From Pseudonocardia sp. (GTDB lineage Bacteria; Actinomycetota; Actinomycetes; Mycobacteriales; Pseudonocardiaceae): DNA of 46,552 nt. The notes beneath the pieces are model-generated. The model saw only the letters and a program-made list of their open reading frames with translations, did not search any database and was not told the origin of the DNA. Of the stretch, positions 23,823-33,583 are shown piece by piece. Position 1 is the stretch's first letter. Each line of letters starts with the position of its first letter. A program made the translations under genes and the position numbers. The DNA lies in the NCBI RefSeq assembly GCF_025465255.1, contig NZ_JAODNI010000089.1, positions 1 to 46,552 on the forward strand. The letters are read 5' to 3'.

Positions 23823-26800
23823 TCAGGTCACGGTCGGGGCCGGCGGGCCCGGGTTGACGATCCGGTCGAAGTCCTCGGCCGACAGGGCTGCGGTCGACGG
23901 GGCTGTGGCCGGGGAAGCGGTGGTCGACGGGGCCGGGCTGTCCCCTGTGTGCGCCGCGGCCGGGGCCAGGGTCCGGTCGAGTGCGGCCTTCGCGGCCGCC
24001 CACGCCGCGCGAGCCCGGTCCCGAGCCGCCCGGGTCGCGTCGATCTCGTCGAGCACGTCCGCCAGCGCCCGGTCCCGGGCGACGGCGCGGCGGACCGCAG
24101 CCGCCTCCGCCAGGGCCTGGTCGAGCCCAGGGCGGACGTGCGCCGCGCCCAGGGGATCGGCGGCGAGCATCGAGGTGAGGGCGTCGATGCGGAACTGCAG
24201 GTCGGCGAGCAGCTCCTCGCTCCGATCGGCGCGGTGCCGGGCGACCCCGGCGTCGGCGGTGGCCGCCACCTCGGCCCGCGCGCCCGGGTCGGCGCGCCAC
24301 CAGAGCTCGTCGCGGGCAGCGGTGGCGTCCTCCAGCTGCTTCTCCGCGGCCCGCCAGGCGGCCGCGGCGTCCCGGACCTGCTCGCCGGCCCGGTTCACGG
24401 CCTCCGGCAGCGCCCCGAGCAGCGACGACGCCTCGTCCTCGGGCATCCGGAGTTGCAGCCCGGAGTCCTGGCGGACGTCCCCGACCAGCATCTGTGCGCT
24501 CCCCCACGGACCGCTGTGGGTCACTTCGACGACGACCCGGTACTCCGTGGGCCCGCCGACCAGTCGGGTCGCGCCCTTCTTCGTGTCCTCGACGGGGTCG
24601 TGCACCGTGGGCCGGTCGGTGCGGACCGTGTCGTCGCGGCCGGTCGCGGTCAGCTCCGTGCTGCCCTGGCCGACGACAGGGTCCCGCCCGCCCGGCACGA
24701 GCGCGCCACCCACCCCGCGCTGGCTCGAGCTGCTCAGCTCGGTCTCCCGGGTTCGGTCGTGCTGCTCGGCACCGGCGACGTCCACGGTGTGGCTGACCCC
24801 GTCCGTCCTCAGGTCCGACATCCGGGCGTAGACGGTGACCCGCACGTCGGGGCCACCGACGTAGGGGCTGTGCAGAGCCGGGAGGCTCGCCCCGCCGTGC
24901 AGCATCCGCGGGACCAGGGACCGCCACATCTCCGGGGAGAGCAACGCGTCGAGCTGGGTGCGCACCGGGCCGCCGGGCCGGTGCAGGCGCGGGTCCGTGC
25001 CGGCCTCGGCGAGCATCGACACCACGGCCCGGCCGAGCCCGCCCGGGTCAGGCCCGATCGAGGCGGCGCGGACCTCCTCGGGCAGGGGGTCGCCGGCGCG
25101 CTGCCAGCGGAGCGCGGCGTCCCGGGAACCGTCGGACGCGGGCCGGTGCTCCGGGCCGCCTGCGGTGTCCGGGACGCCTGCCGCTTCGGTGGCCGGGACG
25201 CTCGACAGGTCGTCTGCGGGGACCCGCACGATCAGGTCCCGGGTCTCCCCCGTGTGTGTGAACCGCAGCTCACCGTCCTGGTGCAGGTCCAGCCGGAGCC
25301 GGACCGGAACCGCGACCCGGGCGGAGGGGCCCTTCGACACGGTCGTCCGCACCGTGCGGACGACGTCGGCATCGGTGACCTTGTGCGCATCCGACCCGCC
25401 CACCGTGGCGGTGGGCCCGATCCCCACGGCGGTCGTGCTGCCCTGCTGCGCCCCGGCCACCTCCCGGCCGCCCGCGGTGGCCGATGCCGAGCCGCGCAAC
25501 CCGATCATCGTCGTCCGGTAGCGGTCGGCCGACCGGCTGGCGGTGACCTTGTCCTTGAGTTCCGCGCCGTCGTGCACGATCTCGACGAGCCGCGGCGGGC
25601 CCGCGGGCTCGGCCACCACCCGCAGCCCGGAGTCCGTGTGCCCGAACAACCCCGGCCGGGACCCCAGGAGCGACGAGCCGGGCCCGAGCACGCTGCCGAG
25701 CAGCCCGTGCGCGGCGGAGCCGGTCAGCTGTGCGCGGGTCTGTTGCAGCGCGGCCATCGAGTCGCCCAGCGTCGATCGTGGGACTGCGTCGGGGCCATCG
25801 GTACGGAGCCGGTCGGCCAACGCGCCGAGCTCTTCACCCAGCACCCGCGGGTTCTCCAGGGTGCCCGAGCCCAGACCGTGCCGGCCGACGTCCGGCAGCG
25901 CCACGGCGGGGTCCGTTGCGGGCCCTGTGTCCCCGACCGGTTCCGGCAGCAGCCCCCAGTCCCGGGCCTGCTGCTCGTCGACCCGCAGGTGCACCGCGTC
26001 GGGCAGCCGCACCTCTCGTCCCGCGCGACCCGTCTCCGCCGGCGACAGGGCGTCCCTGAGCACGTTGCGCTGCCGGGACTCCGCGACCACGTGGGCCACC
26101 CCGTCGGCCCGCACGAGGTAGGTGCGCCGACCCCCGGCGACCGACCGCTCCGCACCGCCCGCCGCCGAGTCCGCGGTGCCGTTCGTCCGGCTCCAGGTGT
26201 AGTCGGTCTGTACCTGCGCCAGGCCGGTGGGCCCCCGGCCGCCTGCACCGCTCATCACCGTCGACCGGTCACCCACCGACGCGCCGCCGCGCAGCCCCAC
26301 CTCTACCGTGGACTCCTGTCCGGACTTCACCGTCCAGCCGCCCTGTGAAACGGCCTGCTGGGTGCGCTCGGTGGACACGGGGAGACGGTCGCCGTCGGCG
26401 ACCAGCCTCGGATTCTCCAGCGTCAGGTCGACGCGGACGGCACCGGTCCGGTCGGCGAGGCGCCGCTCGTGGACGAGGTCCTGCACGACGATCCCACCGT
26501 CGAGCAGCGCCCGATCGTCGCGCAGGCGCTCGGGGCTCAGCCCGTCAGAGAGCGCCTTGCCGCCGGGACCGCCGGGCAGCGAGAGAACGCCGTCGCCCCC
26601 GGCCGCCTCGACGAGCGCGGCGTGCGCGGCGTCGCGGATCGCGTCGGCCCCGCCGACGGCCAGCACCGCGCTGTGCGGCGTCAGCGGCGTCCCGGTCCGG
26701 GTCGGGCCGTCCAGCGGGTGAGGGTCCGTGACCGTGGCGACCACCGGGGCCGCGGGCGGCTCCCCCGCCGGCGTGCCGCGCATGTCGTCGGCGGGGACGT

Positions 26801-29800
26801 GCAGGGTGATCCGCGAGCGGACCGGGTCCAGGCTGCGGGGGTCGTAAGGGCCGCCCGTCCGGGCCACCGTGGTCACCTCGGGGGTGTGCAGCCCGGGCCG
26901 GCCGACGGGCAGCGAGCGCATCCAGGAGGCGCTGCGGTGGTACTCGGTGATCGTGACGTCGTAGGTGATGTCGCCGCGTACGGCGTGCACGTCCGTGCCG
27001 GTCTTGGTGACGTGCTGGGCGCTGCTCTCCGGGCCGGCACCGGTGGTCTGCCGCCACTGGTAGCGCCCGGCGACCGACGCCACCGCGGAGAGCACCGCGA
27101 GCGGCGCGCCGAACAGCGTCCATGCGTTGAACCCGATCCCCACGGAACGCTTCGTGCCGACGCCGTGGTTCAGCTTCAGCTTGTGCCCGGAGGTGACCTT
27201 CACGCCCGAGCCGGGTACCGGGCCGGCGTCGGCCAGGTCGGACAGCCGCGCGCGCACGTTGACGTTGACCGTGGTCGTCCCGGACGCACCGTCGCGGACG
27301 AACGGCTGGTCGATGCCGCCCGCGAGCAGGCTGTCCATCCGGGACGCGAGGTGGGCACCGGAGAGGAACGCCTCCAGCGTCCGGTGGACGTCCGTGGCCG
27401 GGGCGACCCGGCCCGTGCGCCCGTGCGGCAGCGGCCCGGCGTCCGGGTCCGGCACCAGGGAGCCGTAGCCGCGGACCTCGCCGAGCGCCGACCTGACCTG
27501 CGTCAGGAGCTCCCGGGGGCCGGAACCCAGCGTGCTCACCCTGGCGTCGCCGAGGCCCTGGTTGTGGGTCAGATGGGTCGGTGGGTACGCCCGGAAGGGT
27601 CGTGGGGTGGGGCCCGGTCCCGACGGCCCGAGCCCGAGGTCGGCGGCCTGGCGCGGGGTCATCCAGAGCTGGGCGTCGGTGTCCGCGCTGATCCGGTGCG
27701 GCATGCCGTCGACCGACCGGGGGCCGCTGACGACCCGGACCTCGAGCCGGGCGCCGACGTCGTACAGATCGATCGGCCCGGAGATCAGGTGGGCCTTGCG
27801 CTGGATGTCGACGTGCGTCGTACGGACCTCCCGCTGCGCCGACGCCGCCGCCGTCACCGAGACCGACGCGCCGGCACCGATCGGCCGCGGGCTCGTCCGG
27901 ACTCCCCCGGTCAGCTCGAGCTCGCCGCCCGCCTCGGATTTCGCGGTGTGCTCGGCGACGAGCTCGCGCCGGTTCGTGGTCATCAGGTCGCCGGTCAGCG
28001 TGCCGATCCGCGACGCGACCGTCGGGACGATCCGGGCCTGGATCTGGGCGGTGTGCCTGCCGTCTGAACTGATCAGCGGCGGGGAGCTGACCCAGTCCTG
28101 CGTCATCGCCGTGAAGCTGCTGCGCAGGCCGTGGTCGGACAGGAACGCGGCGAGCTCCTGACGACCCGGCGCCCCGACCCGGCTGACGTCCGGCCGCAGC
28201 ATCTCCGCGACCTGCGCCGGGAGCTCCGCGCCCTCGCGGGTGGTCACCGTGCGCGGTACGACGTCGCTCATCCGCGGGCCCGAACCCGGCTCCAACGGCT
28301 GCCGGCGCGCGTCCGGCACCGACTCCACCGGGTACGACCAGCCCTGCCCGCGGCCCGCGACCGCCCGCTCGCCGCCGATCGGTCCGTTCCGGTCCGCGAC
28401 CGACAGGGTGACCCGGACCGGCAGCTCCTCGTCCGGCCCGTGCGTGACCTTCGCCGTCCGCTCGTCGAAGACGGTCGTCCGGGCGGTGTCGGTGGTCGCC
28501 TCGGTGGGCAGGGCCGGTTTGAACCGGACACCGCCGTACCCGCCGGTGACGCCGACCTGCGCACCGAGCGCGGGCTGCCAGCCGGGACCGCGGGCGGTGG
28601 TCCGGTCGGTGCCGAGCTCGGAGCGGGACGCGGGCTCGGAGGCGATCTGCCGGCCCGGCCCGGTCGCGGCGGACCGATCGCCGGTCGCGGCAGGTCCGGG
28701 GTCGAGCCGGACCCGGGTCTCGACGACCCGACCGTCGACCTTCATCGGGAACGTCTCCCCCGAGCCGACCAGCCGCTGGGGCTCGTGCCGGAGCACGGTG
28801 CGGAGCGTGTCGAGGCCCTCCACGGTGCGGGGGCGTGCGCCGAGGATCTCGCCGAGGGCGGTGCTGACGGTGTCGATCGTGGACGGGTGCAGCCGGGTGA
28901 GCTCACGGGGTGGCGCGGGGTGGGGTGCAGCGGCGGGTCCGGGAGTCGTGGGGTCCTGGGTGATGGGGTCCCGGGCTGGGGGGTCCTGCGGTACTCCGTG
29001 GCCGGTCCCGGTAGCGGGGTCCTGGGTCGTCTCTGTGGTGGCACGATCGGGTGGCGATGCCGCATCGGAGTGTGGGGCGGCGTCGGACTGCGGTGCGGCA
29101 CGGTTCCCGGCTGGAGGCGATCCGGCGTCCGCCGTCTGCGGCGGGGCAGGTGGGGGAACCGCGCGGGACGCCTCCCCGGTGCTCGATTCCGGGGTGTTCG
29201 GTTCCCGGGTGTCGGGACCCCGGGTACCCGGATCGTCGGCCGCCCGGTCGCCACCCGTTCGGTCGGCGCTGGTTCGACCGCCGCCGGTTCGGTCGGCGCC
29301 CGTGGGCTGGGTGCCACCCGGCCGCCCGGTTCCGCTCGGAGGCGCGGCGCCGGTCGCCGGGACGGCGGCTCCTGCCGAGGGAGGTGGGGGTGGAGGAGCC
29401 GCGGGCGATCCCGTGGGGGCCACCGCCGAGGACGCGGTCTGCGCGGCCCGTGCTCGGGCGAACGCCGCGTTCCACGCATAGCCCGGGACCCGCACGCCGT
29501 CGGGGTTCCGGACTCCCTGGTCCGCGAGGTCGTCGCGGAAGATCCGGTCCCGCCCTGCGGTGTCGCCGCGGCCGTGCGCGTCGAGCAGCTGGTCGTGGTG
29601 CGTGGCGACCACGTCGTCCAGGACCCGGTCGCGGTGCGCGTTGCCGCCGAAGAACCCGTGCTGGCGGAGCGACTCGTCCTCCAGCAGCCGCCGCCAGCCG
29701 TCGCGGATCGCGTTCTCGTGACCGTGCACGAGCCCGTCCAGCCCCGACGGGCCGCCGAAGTAGGCGCGGGTGACGTCCTCCGGCCGGATCCCGGCCCGGT

Positions 29801-32800
29801 CCAGGACCTCGACCATCCGACCGGTCCATACCGTGGGTCGGATCCGGCCCCCGTGGTCGAGGCCGGCCCAGTACCCGGTGCTGGGCGTCGAGTCCGGGAA
29901 CAGGGTGCGGAAGACCTGCGCCGCGAGGTGGTCGGTGACGCCCTCGTCCAGCGCCTCCCGCGGGTTCTCGGCGGGGTCGGCGCCGTCGCGGAGGAACACT
30001 CCGTTGTGGTCGTGGGTCTGGAAACCGGTGTGGTCGTGCGACGTGAAGTGCAGCGCCTCGTGGACCAGCGTGAACCGGATTCGGTCGAGGTTCGGGCGGA
30101 TCCCGCCGGCGTCGTCGGTGGTGTAGAAGTCCTCGTGCCGGTCGTTGATCATGACCGTGCCGCGGCCTTCGTCGACCGTCGTGCGGGCCGGGCTCTGCCG
30201 GTACTGCGCCTCCCCGCTCGTCCCGGGCATGTCGTCCTTGGAGACGAGCCGGAAGTCGACGTGCACGTCTCCCGCCAGGCCGTGCTGCTGCCGCAGCTGC
30301 CCCAACGCTGCGTCGAGCCGGACCCGGTCGTCGGGGCTGAGGGCGTCGTCGAGGGTCCAACGCGGGACGTGGGCCGGGACGTCCGGGGTGTCGTTCGGGT
30401 CCGCGAGGCTGTGGTGCGGGCCGGGTGGAGTGTCGAACGGGCCGTCGGGACGTGCGGGGCCGACCGGCCGCGGAGCGGTCTGCGGTGGGACGGCCGCGGC
30501 AGGCCCGGGCAGCGGTGGCGGAGGCGGGGGTGCCGGGTGATCCGGCCCTGAAGCCGCCGACCGGATCGCCTCGGCCGGGGGCCCCGGAGGAGGAACGGAT
30601 GCGGGCGCGACGGCGGGGGCCGCGGTCACGAGACCGGCGCGGAGCGGGGCCGGCGGCGCAGGTGGGGCGGGCGGCGCGGGCGGCGCCGGGCTCCGGGTCG
30701 CCGGACCCTGGGTTGCCGGGCCCCGGGTCGCCGGGCCCCGGGTCGCCGGCTGTGGCGACGTGTGGGGAGTGGGCCCCACCGGGGATCCCGATCCCACCGG
30801 GACGGGCGCCGGAGGGACCGCGGCTGGGGGTGCTCCCGGCGGGACCGAGGTCTGGGGCTGCGGTCCGGCGGGGTGCTCGACCCCGGGGGAGATCGGCCTC
30901 GACGCGCCCGGCCCATGGGTGCCGACGGCGCCGTTCCCGGTGACGGGAGCCGCACCGGCATGCGGCTGACCACCGCCTGCGGGGAGCGGGCCCGCGGCGG
31001 GCGCGACCGAGGCGGCCTGTCCGGACGGGATCGGCGCGGGAGCCAGGACGCCGCCGCCGCTCCCGCTCAGCGCCGAGCCCGAGGCCGGCCCCGGCTGGAC
31101 GGTCGGCCCGGCGGAGCCGATCGGGCTCAGCGGGACGACCGGGCCCGCCGTCTCCGCGGGAGCTGCCGGTGGAACGGCCGGGCCGGGCTGGGCACCGGGA
31201 GTCGGCTGGACGACCGGGCCGGGCTGGGTACCCGAGCCGGGCTGGGCACCGGCCCCGGAGATGTCCGCGACCGGGGTCGGCCGGGCAGCGGGGTCACCGG
31301 GCGGGGTCGCGGCAGGCTGCGGATCCGACTGCACCGGGACCGTGTGAGCAGGCGTGGGACCGCCGTGCCCGACCGGTGGGGGCACCGCGCCGTCGGCCGG
31401 CGCCGGAGCGCCACCGGGAAGCGGACCGACGGGAGCCGCCGACCCGGCGCCGGTCGAGGCCCCGTGGCTGGACGACCCGACGTCCGCCGAGGGACCGCCG
31501 ACCGGCACGGCGGCACCGGTCGGGCCACCGAGGCCCCCCGGGGCCGAGTCTGACGGGGCAGCGGCGTTCCCCGGGGCCGGGCCGCTCGGAACGGGGCCCG
31601 AAGCTCCGGGGTCGGCCAGGGCGGCGCCGGTCGGAGGTCCGTGTCCGGGTGTCGGGGAAGGACCCGCGGGACCGGTGGCGGTACCCGGGTCCGGCGCCAC
31701 AATCGACCCGTCGCCCGGGCCCGCGGGAGCCGCCGCGGCAGGAACCGGGCTGGCGGAGACCGGTGTGCTCGGTGTGGAAGAACCCGGCGGCGGGACGCCC
31801 TGTGCCGAGGTCCCGTCCGGCCCGGAACCCGATGTCGACGGCCCGGCCCCCTGCCGGCCGTCCGGACCAGGGAGTCCGGACGGCCCGGGAGTGGCCGACG
31901 TGGACGGGGCCGGGGCCGGGGCGAGGCCGGCAGGTGGACGGGCCACCGAGGTCGAGGACCCCGGGCCGCGGCGTTGCCCATCCGTGGCACCCGCGCCCAC
32001 CGCACTCGGCCACCCGCCCACGGGTCCGGCGACCCCACCACCTCCGGCGCCGACGCCCGAACCGCCGGAACCGGACATGCCGCCGCCGGAACCGGGAAGG
32101 TCGGCACCGGCCCTGGACCCGCCACCGTCGGCCCCGCCGGCCGGACCGCCGACATCGGATGTGCCACCGCCGGAACCGGGGGGAGCGGCACCGGGTCCGG
32201 ACACGCCGCCGGCGACCCCACCCGCCGGACCGCCCGAGTCCACACCCGGATCCGGCGCCCTGACACCGGCGAACGAGCCCCCGCCTCCCGGCCCCCCGCC
32301 CGCACCCGGAGCCCCACCCTCACCCAGCGTCGGGGTCGACGGGACGTCGACGTCCAGGCCGCCGCCCGCACCACCGTGCGCCCCACCGCCACGCCGCCCA
32401 CCGGCGACTCCGGAGAGCGCGCTCGAGCCGGCAGCGAGACCCGCGCTCTGGTCGTCGCCGTAGATGGCGTTGCTGGCCACGGTCGTGAGGCCGCCGGCCA
32501 CTCCGGCGTTGACCACCCGGCCCCCGAGCCCGTCCGCCAGGTCCCGGCCGATCCTGCTGCCGATGGCCGAGAGGCCCAGGCTGCCGAACCCGGCGAACCC
32601 GCCACCGAGCGCGCCGGTGACCGCGGCGCCCGCGGTGTTCCCGGTGTTCCAGGACGTCCGGTCGCCCTTGAGCAGCTGCAGGGTCTGGATGACCACGTCG
32701 AGGCCGAGCTGCGTGCCCATCTCGATCCCGATGTGCATCGCGAGCCGGCGCAGGATCATCATCACCGTCGTCCGCGCCGCCGCGATCAGCGGCCCGATCA

Positions 32801-33206
32801 TGAGCGTGGACGCGCCGAAGGTCCATGGGGCGTTGGCCAGGCACCAGGCGATCTCCGCGGCCAGCACGATCATCTGCGCGATGATCATGTACTTGGCGTA
32901 CTCGACCTCGGCGGCCGTGTCGAACGCCGACCGTCCGACCGAGTCGGCCGCGCGGATCAGCGCCGGGACCTGGGCCCGCAGCGCCGTCGCGAACTCCGCG
33001 AACTGGTCGGCGCTGGCCCCGTGGACGTTGCCGAGCACGGAACGGACCAGCGGGTCGACGCCGTCGACGAGGCCGTTCAGCTCCGACGCCGTGTCCCGCC
33101 ACACCTGCGCCAGCTCGCGCAGCCTGTCCTCGTCACCCTTCGGCCAGTTCTGTCCCGCGGTGATCAGCACCAGCCAGTTGAGCTCCGGCGGGATCCGGAG
33201 GCTCAT
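23823..33206 (-). CDS. giant ESX-associated protein: WXG-type N-terminus, zincin-like domain, repeated modules
   Basis: A 3127-residue protein. Residues 1-270 form a helical ESX-type N-terminus (IPPELNWLVLITAGQNWPKG, then a hydrophobic block near 120-165), like the N-terminal domain of CpnT-type toxins. Residues 270-920 are Gly/Pro/Ala/Ser-rich linker. About 925-1255 is a folded domain with VHEALHF (His1049, Glu1050, His1053) and DEGVTDHLA (Glu1088), a plausible HExxH...E zinc-peptidase site. A second Pro-rich linker follows. From about 1435 to 2930 there are roughly six related modules of 180-240 residues, each ending in a strand such as LIVRVPADDL or LQLRMPEDEA. Residues 2935-3085 look like a coiled coil. 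No signal peptide. The ATG overlaps the upstream WXG100-like stop, implying co-secretion. Role as secreted effector is inferred. Confidence 0.8.
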   Translation of the reverse strand: MSLRIPPELNWLVLITAGQNWPKGDEDRLRELAQVWRDTASELNGLVDGVDPLVRSVLGNVHGASADQFAEFATALRAQVPALIRAADSVGRSAFDTAAEVEYAKYMIIAQMIVLAAEIAWCLANAPWTFGASTLMIGPLIAAARTTVMMILRRLAMHIGIEMGTQLGLDVVIQTLQLLKGDRTSWNTGNTAGAAVTGALGGGFAGFGSLGLSAIGSRIGRDLADGLGGRVVNAGVAGGLTTVASNAIYGDDQSAGLAAGSSALSGVAGGRRGGGAHGGAGGGLDVDVPSTPTLGEGGAPGAGGGPGGGGSFAGVRAPDPGVDSGGPAGGVAGGVSGPGAAPPGSGGGTSDVGGPAGGADGGGSRAGADLPGSGGGMSGSGGSGVGAGGGGVAGPVGGWPSAVGAGATDGQRRGPGSSTSVARPPAGLAPAPAPSTSATPGPSGLPGPDGRQGAGPSTSGSGPDGTSAQGVPPPGSSTPSTPVSASPVPAAAAPAGPGDGSIVAPDPGTATGPAGPSPTPGHGPPTGAALADPGASGPVPSGPAPGNAAAPSDSAPGGLGGPTGAAVPVGGPSADVGSSSHGASTGAGSAAPVGPLPGGAPAPADGAVPPPVGHGGPTPAHTVPVQSDPQPAATPPGDPAARPTPVADISGAGAQPGSGTQPGPVVQPTPGAQPGPAVPPAAPAETAGPVVPLSPIGSAGPTVQPGPASGSALSGSGGGVLAPAPIPSGQAASVAPAAGPLPAGGGQPHAGAAPVTGNGAVGTHGPGASRPISPGVEHPAGPQPQTSVPPGAPPAAVPPAPVPVGSGSPVGPTPHTSPQPATRGPATRGPATQGPATRSPAPPAPPAPPAPPAPLRAGLVTAAPAVAPASVPPPGPPAEAIRSAASGPDHPAPPPPPPLPGPAAAVPPQTAPRPVGPARPDGPFDTPPGPHHSLADPNDTPDVPAHVPRWTLDDALSPDDRVRLDAALGQLRQQHGLAGDVHVDFRLVSKDDMPGTSGEAQYRQSPARTTVDEGRGTVMINDRHEDFYTTDDAGGIRPNLDRIRFTLVHEALHFTSHDHTGFQTHDHNGVFLRDGADPAENPREALDEGVTDHLAAQVFRTLFPDSTPSTGYWAGLDHGGRIRPTVWTGRMVEVLDRAGIRPEDVTRAYFGGPSGLDGLVHGHENAIRDGWRRLLEDESLRQHGFFGGNAHRDRVLDDVVATHHDQLLDAHGRGDTAGRDRIFRDDLADQGVRNPDGVRVPGYAWNAAFARARAAQTASSAVAPTGSPAAPPPPPPSAGAAVPATGAAPPSGTGRPGGTQPTGADRTGGGRTSADRTGGDRAADDPGTRGPDTREPNTPESSTGEASRAVPPPAPPQTADAGSPPAGNRAAPQSDAAPHSDAASPPDRATTETTQDPATGTGHGVPQDPPARDPITQDPTTPGPAAAPHPAPPRELTRLHPSTIDTVSTALGEILGARPRTVEGLDTLRTVLRHEPQRLVGSGETFPMKVDGRVVETRVRLDPGPAATGDRSAATGPGRQIASEPASRSELGTDRTTARGPGWQPALGAQVGVTGGYGGVRFKPALPTEATTDTARTTVFDERTAKVTHGPDEELPVRVTLSVADRNGPIGGERAVAGRGQGWSYPVESVPDARRQPLEPGSGPRMSDVVPRTVTTREGAELPAQVAEMLRPDVSRVGAPGRQELAAFLSDHGLRSSFTAMTQDWVSSPPLISSDGRHTAQIQARIVPTVASRIGTLTGDLMTTNRRELVAEHTAKSEAGGELELTGGVRTSPRPIGAGASVSVTAAASAQREVRTTHVDIQRKAHLISGPIDLYDVGARLEVRVVSGPRSVDGMPHRISADTDAQLWMTPRQAADLGLGPSGPGPTPRPFRAYPPTHLTHNQGLGDARVSTLGSGPRELLTQVRSALGEVRGYGSLVPDPDAGPLPHGRTGRVAPATDVHRTLEAFLSGAHLASRMDSLLAGGIDQPFVRDGASGTTTVNVNVRARLSDLADAGPVPGSGVKVTSGHKLKLNHGVGTKRSVGIGFNAWTLFGAPLAVLSAVASVAGRYQWRQTTGAGPESSAQHVTKTGTDVHAVRGDITYDVTITEYHRSASWMRSLPVGRPGLHTPEVTTVARTGGPYDPRSLDPVRSRITLHVPADDMRGTPAGEPPAAPVVATVTDPHPLDGPTRTGTPLTPHSAVLAVGGADAIRDAAHAALVEAAGGDGVLSLPGGPGGKALSDGLSPERLRDDRALLDGGIVVQDLVHERRLADRTGAVRVDLTLENPRLVADGDRLPVSTERTQQAVSQGGWTVKSGQESTVEVGLRGGASVGDRSTVMSGAGGRGPTGLAQVQTDYTWSRTNGTADSAAGGAERSVAGGRRTYLVRADGVAHVVAESRQRNVLRDALSPAETGRAGREVRLPDAVHLRVDEQQARDWGLLPEPVGDTGPATDPAVALPDVGRHGLGSGTLENPRVLGEELGALADRLRTDGPDAVPRSTLGDSMAALQQTRAQLTGSAAHGLLGSVLGPGSSLLGSRPGLFGHTDSGLRVVAEPAGPPRLVEIVHDGAELKDKVTASRSADRYRTTMIGLRGSASATAGGREVAGAQQGSTTAVGIGPTATVGGSDAHKVTDADVVRTVRTTVSKGPSARVAVPVRLRLDLHQDGELRFTHTGETRDLIVRVPADDLSSVPATEAAGVPDTAGGPEHRPASDGSRDAALRWQRAGDPLPEEVRAASIGPDPGGLGRAVVSMLAEAGTDPRLHRPGGPVRTQLDALLSPEMWRSLVPRMLHGGASLPALHSPYVGGPDVRVTVYARMSDLRTDGVSHTVDVAGAEQHDRTRETELSSSSQRGVGGALVPGGRDPVVGQGSTELTATGRDDTVRTDRPTVHDPVEDTKKGATRLVGGPTEYRVVVEVTHSGPWGSAQMLVGDVRQDSGLQLRMPEDEASSLLGALPEAVNRAGEQVRDAAAAWRAAEKQLEDATAARDELWWRADPGARAEVAATADAGVARHRADRSEELLADLQFRIDALTSMLAADPLGAAHVRPGLDQALAEAAAVRRAVARDRALADVLDEIDATRAARDRARAAWAAAKAALDRTLAPAAAHTGDSPAPSTTASPATAPSTAALSAEDFDRIVNPGPPAPTVT

Positions 33207-33583
33207 GACGGGGGCGCCGAGCCGCCGCCCTGTTCGTCCCCGCGGTCGGACGCGACGATCGTGCGTGCCGACGCCACGGCCTCCCCCTCGGTGCGCTCGT
33301 AGTCGTGCGCCATCTGCTCGAGCCGGTCCGCGACGGTGCCCAGCACGTCACCGAGGAACGTCGTGCCCGTCAGAAGCTGGTTGCGCGCCGGCAGGTATTT
33401 CTGTTCGAATCGGCGACCGTTGGAGTCGTCGCCCCAGCAGGGGCCGATCGCGTCGAGCCGCCCCTGCAGGCTGTGCCCGATGGAGTTCAGCCGGTCGCCC
33501 AGATCACGCAGCCCGTTGGCCGGGGACTCCACGCCCTCGGTGTCGACACTCACCCGGTCGTCCATCGCGGTCCCCCGGTTCAT
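33203..33583 (-). CDS. WXG100-like ESX protein, partner of the giant protein
   Basis: A 126-residue helical-hairpin protein. Trp50-Gly51 (IGPCWGDDSNGRRFE) sits at the turn, and the end of helix 2 has Tyr95-Glu-Arg-Thr-Glu99, the YxxxE type VII secretion signal. The tail after residue 110 is polar and probably disordered. Start ATG at 33583 overlaps the YbaB-like stop by 4 bases. An alternative ATG lies 18 bases on. Its stop overlaps the giant gene's start by 4 bases. WXG100 proteins are exported as dimers, and adjacent overlapping genes usually encode co-secreted pairs, so it may chaperone the N-terminus of the giant protein (inference). Confidence 0.8.
   Translation of the reverse strand: MNRGTAMDDRVSVDTEGVESPANGLRDLGDRLNSIGHSLQGRLDAIGPCWGDDSNGRRFEQKYLPARNQLLTGTTFLGDVLGTVADRLEQMAHDYERTEGEAVASARTIVASDRGDEQGGGSAPPS

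Noticed and set aside
23814..26348. 844-codon open frame on the plus strand opposite the giant gene
   Set aside because: In DNA of this GC content antisense frames stay open. The product is Arg/Gly/Val-rich with no domain, while the minus-strand frame has consistent folded domains and coupled neighbours.
28131..30551. 806-codon plus-strand open frame
   Set aside because: It overlaps the zincin-encoding part of the giant gene and has a shadow-type composition without any recognisable motif.
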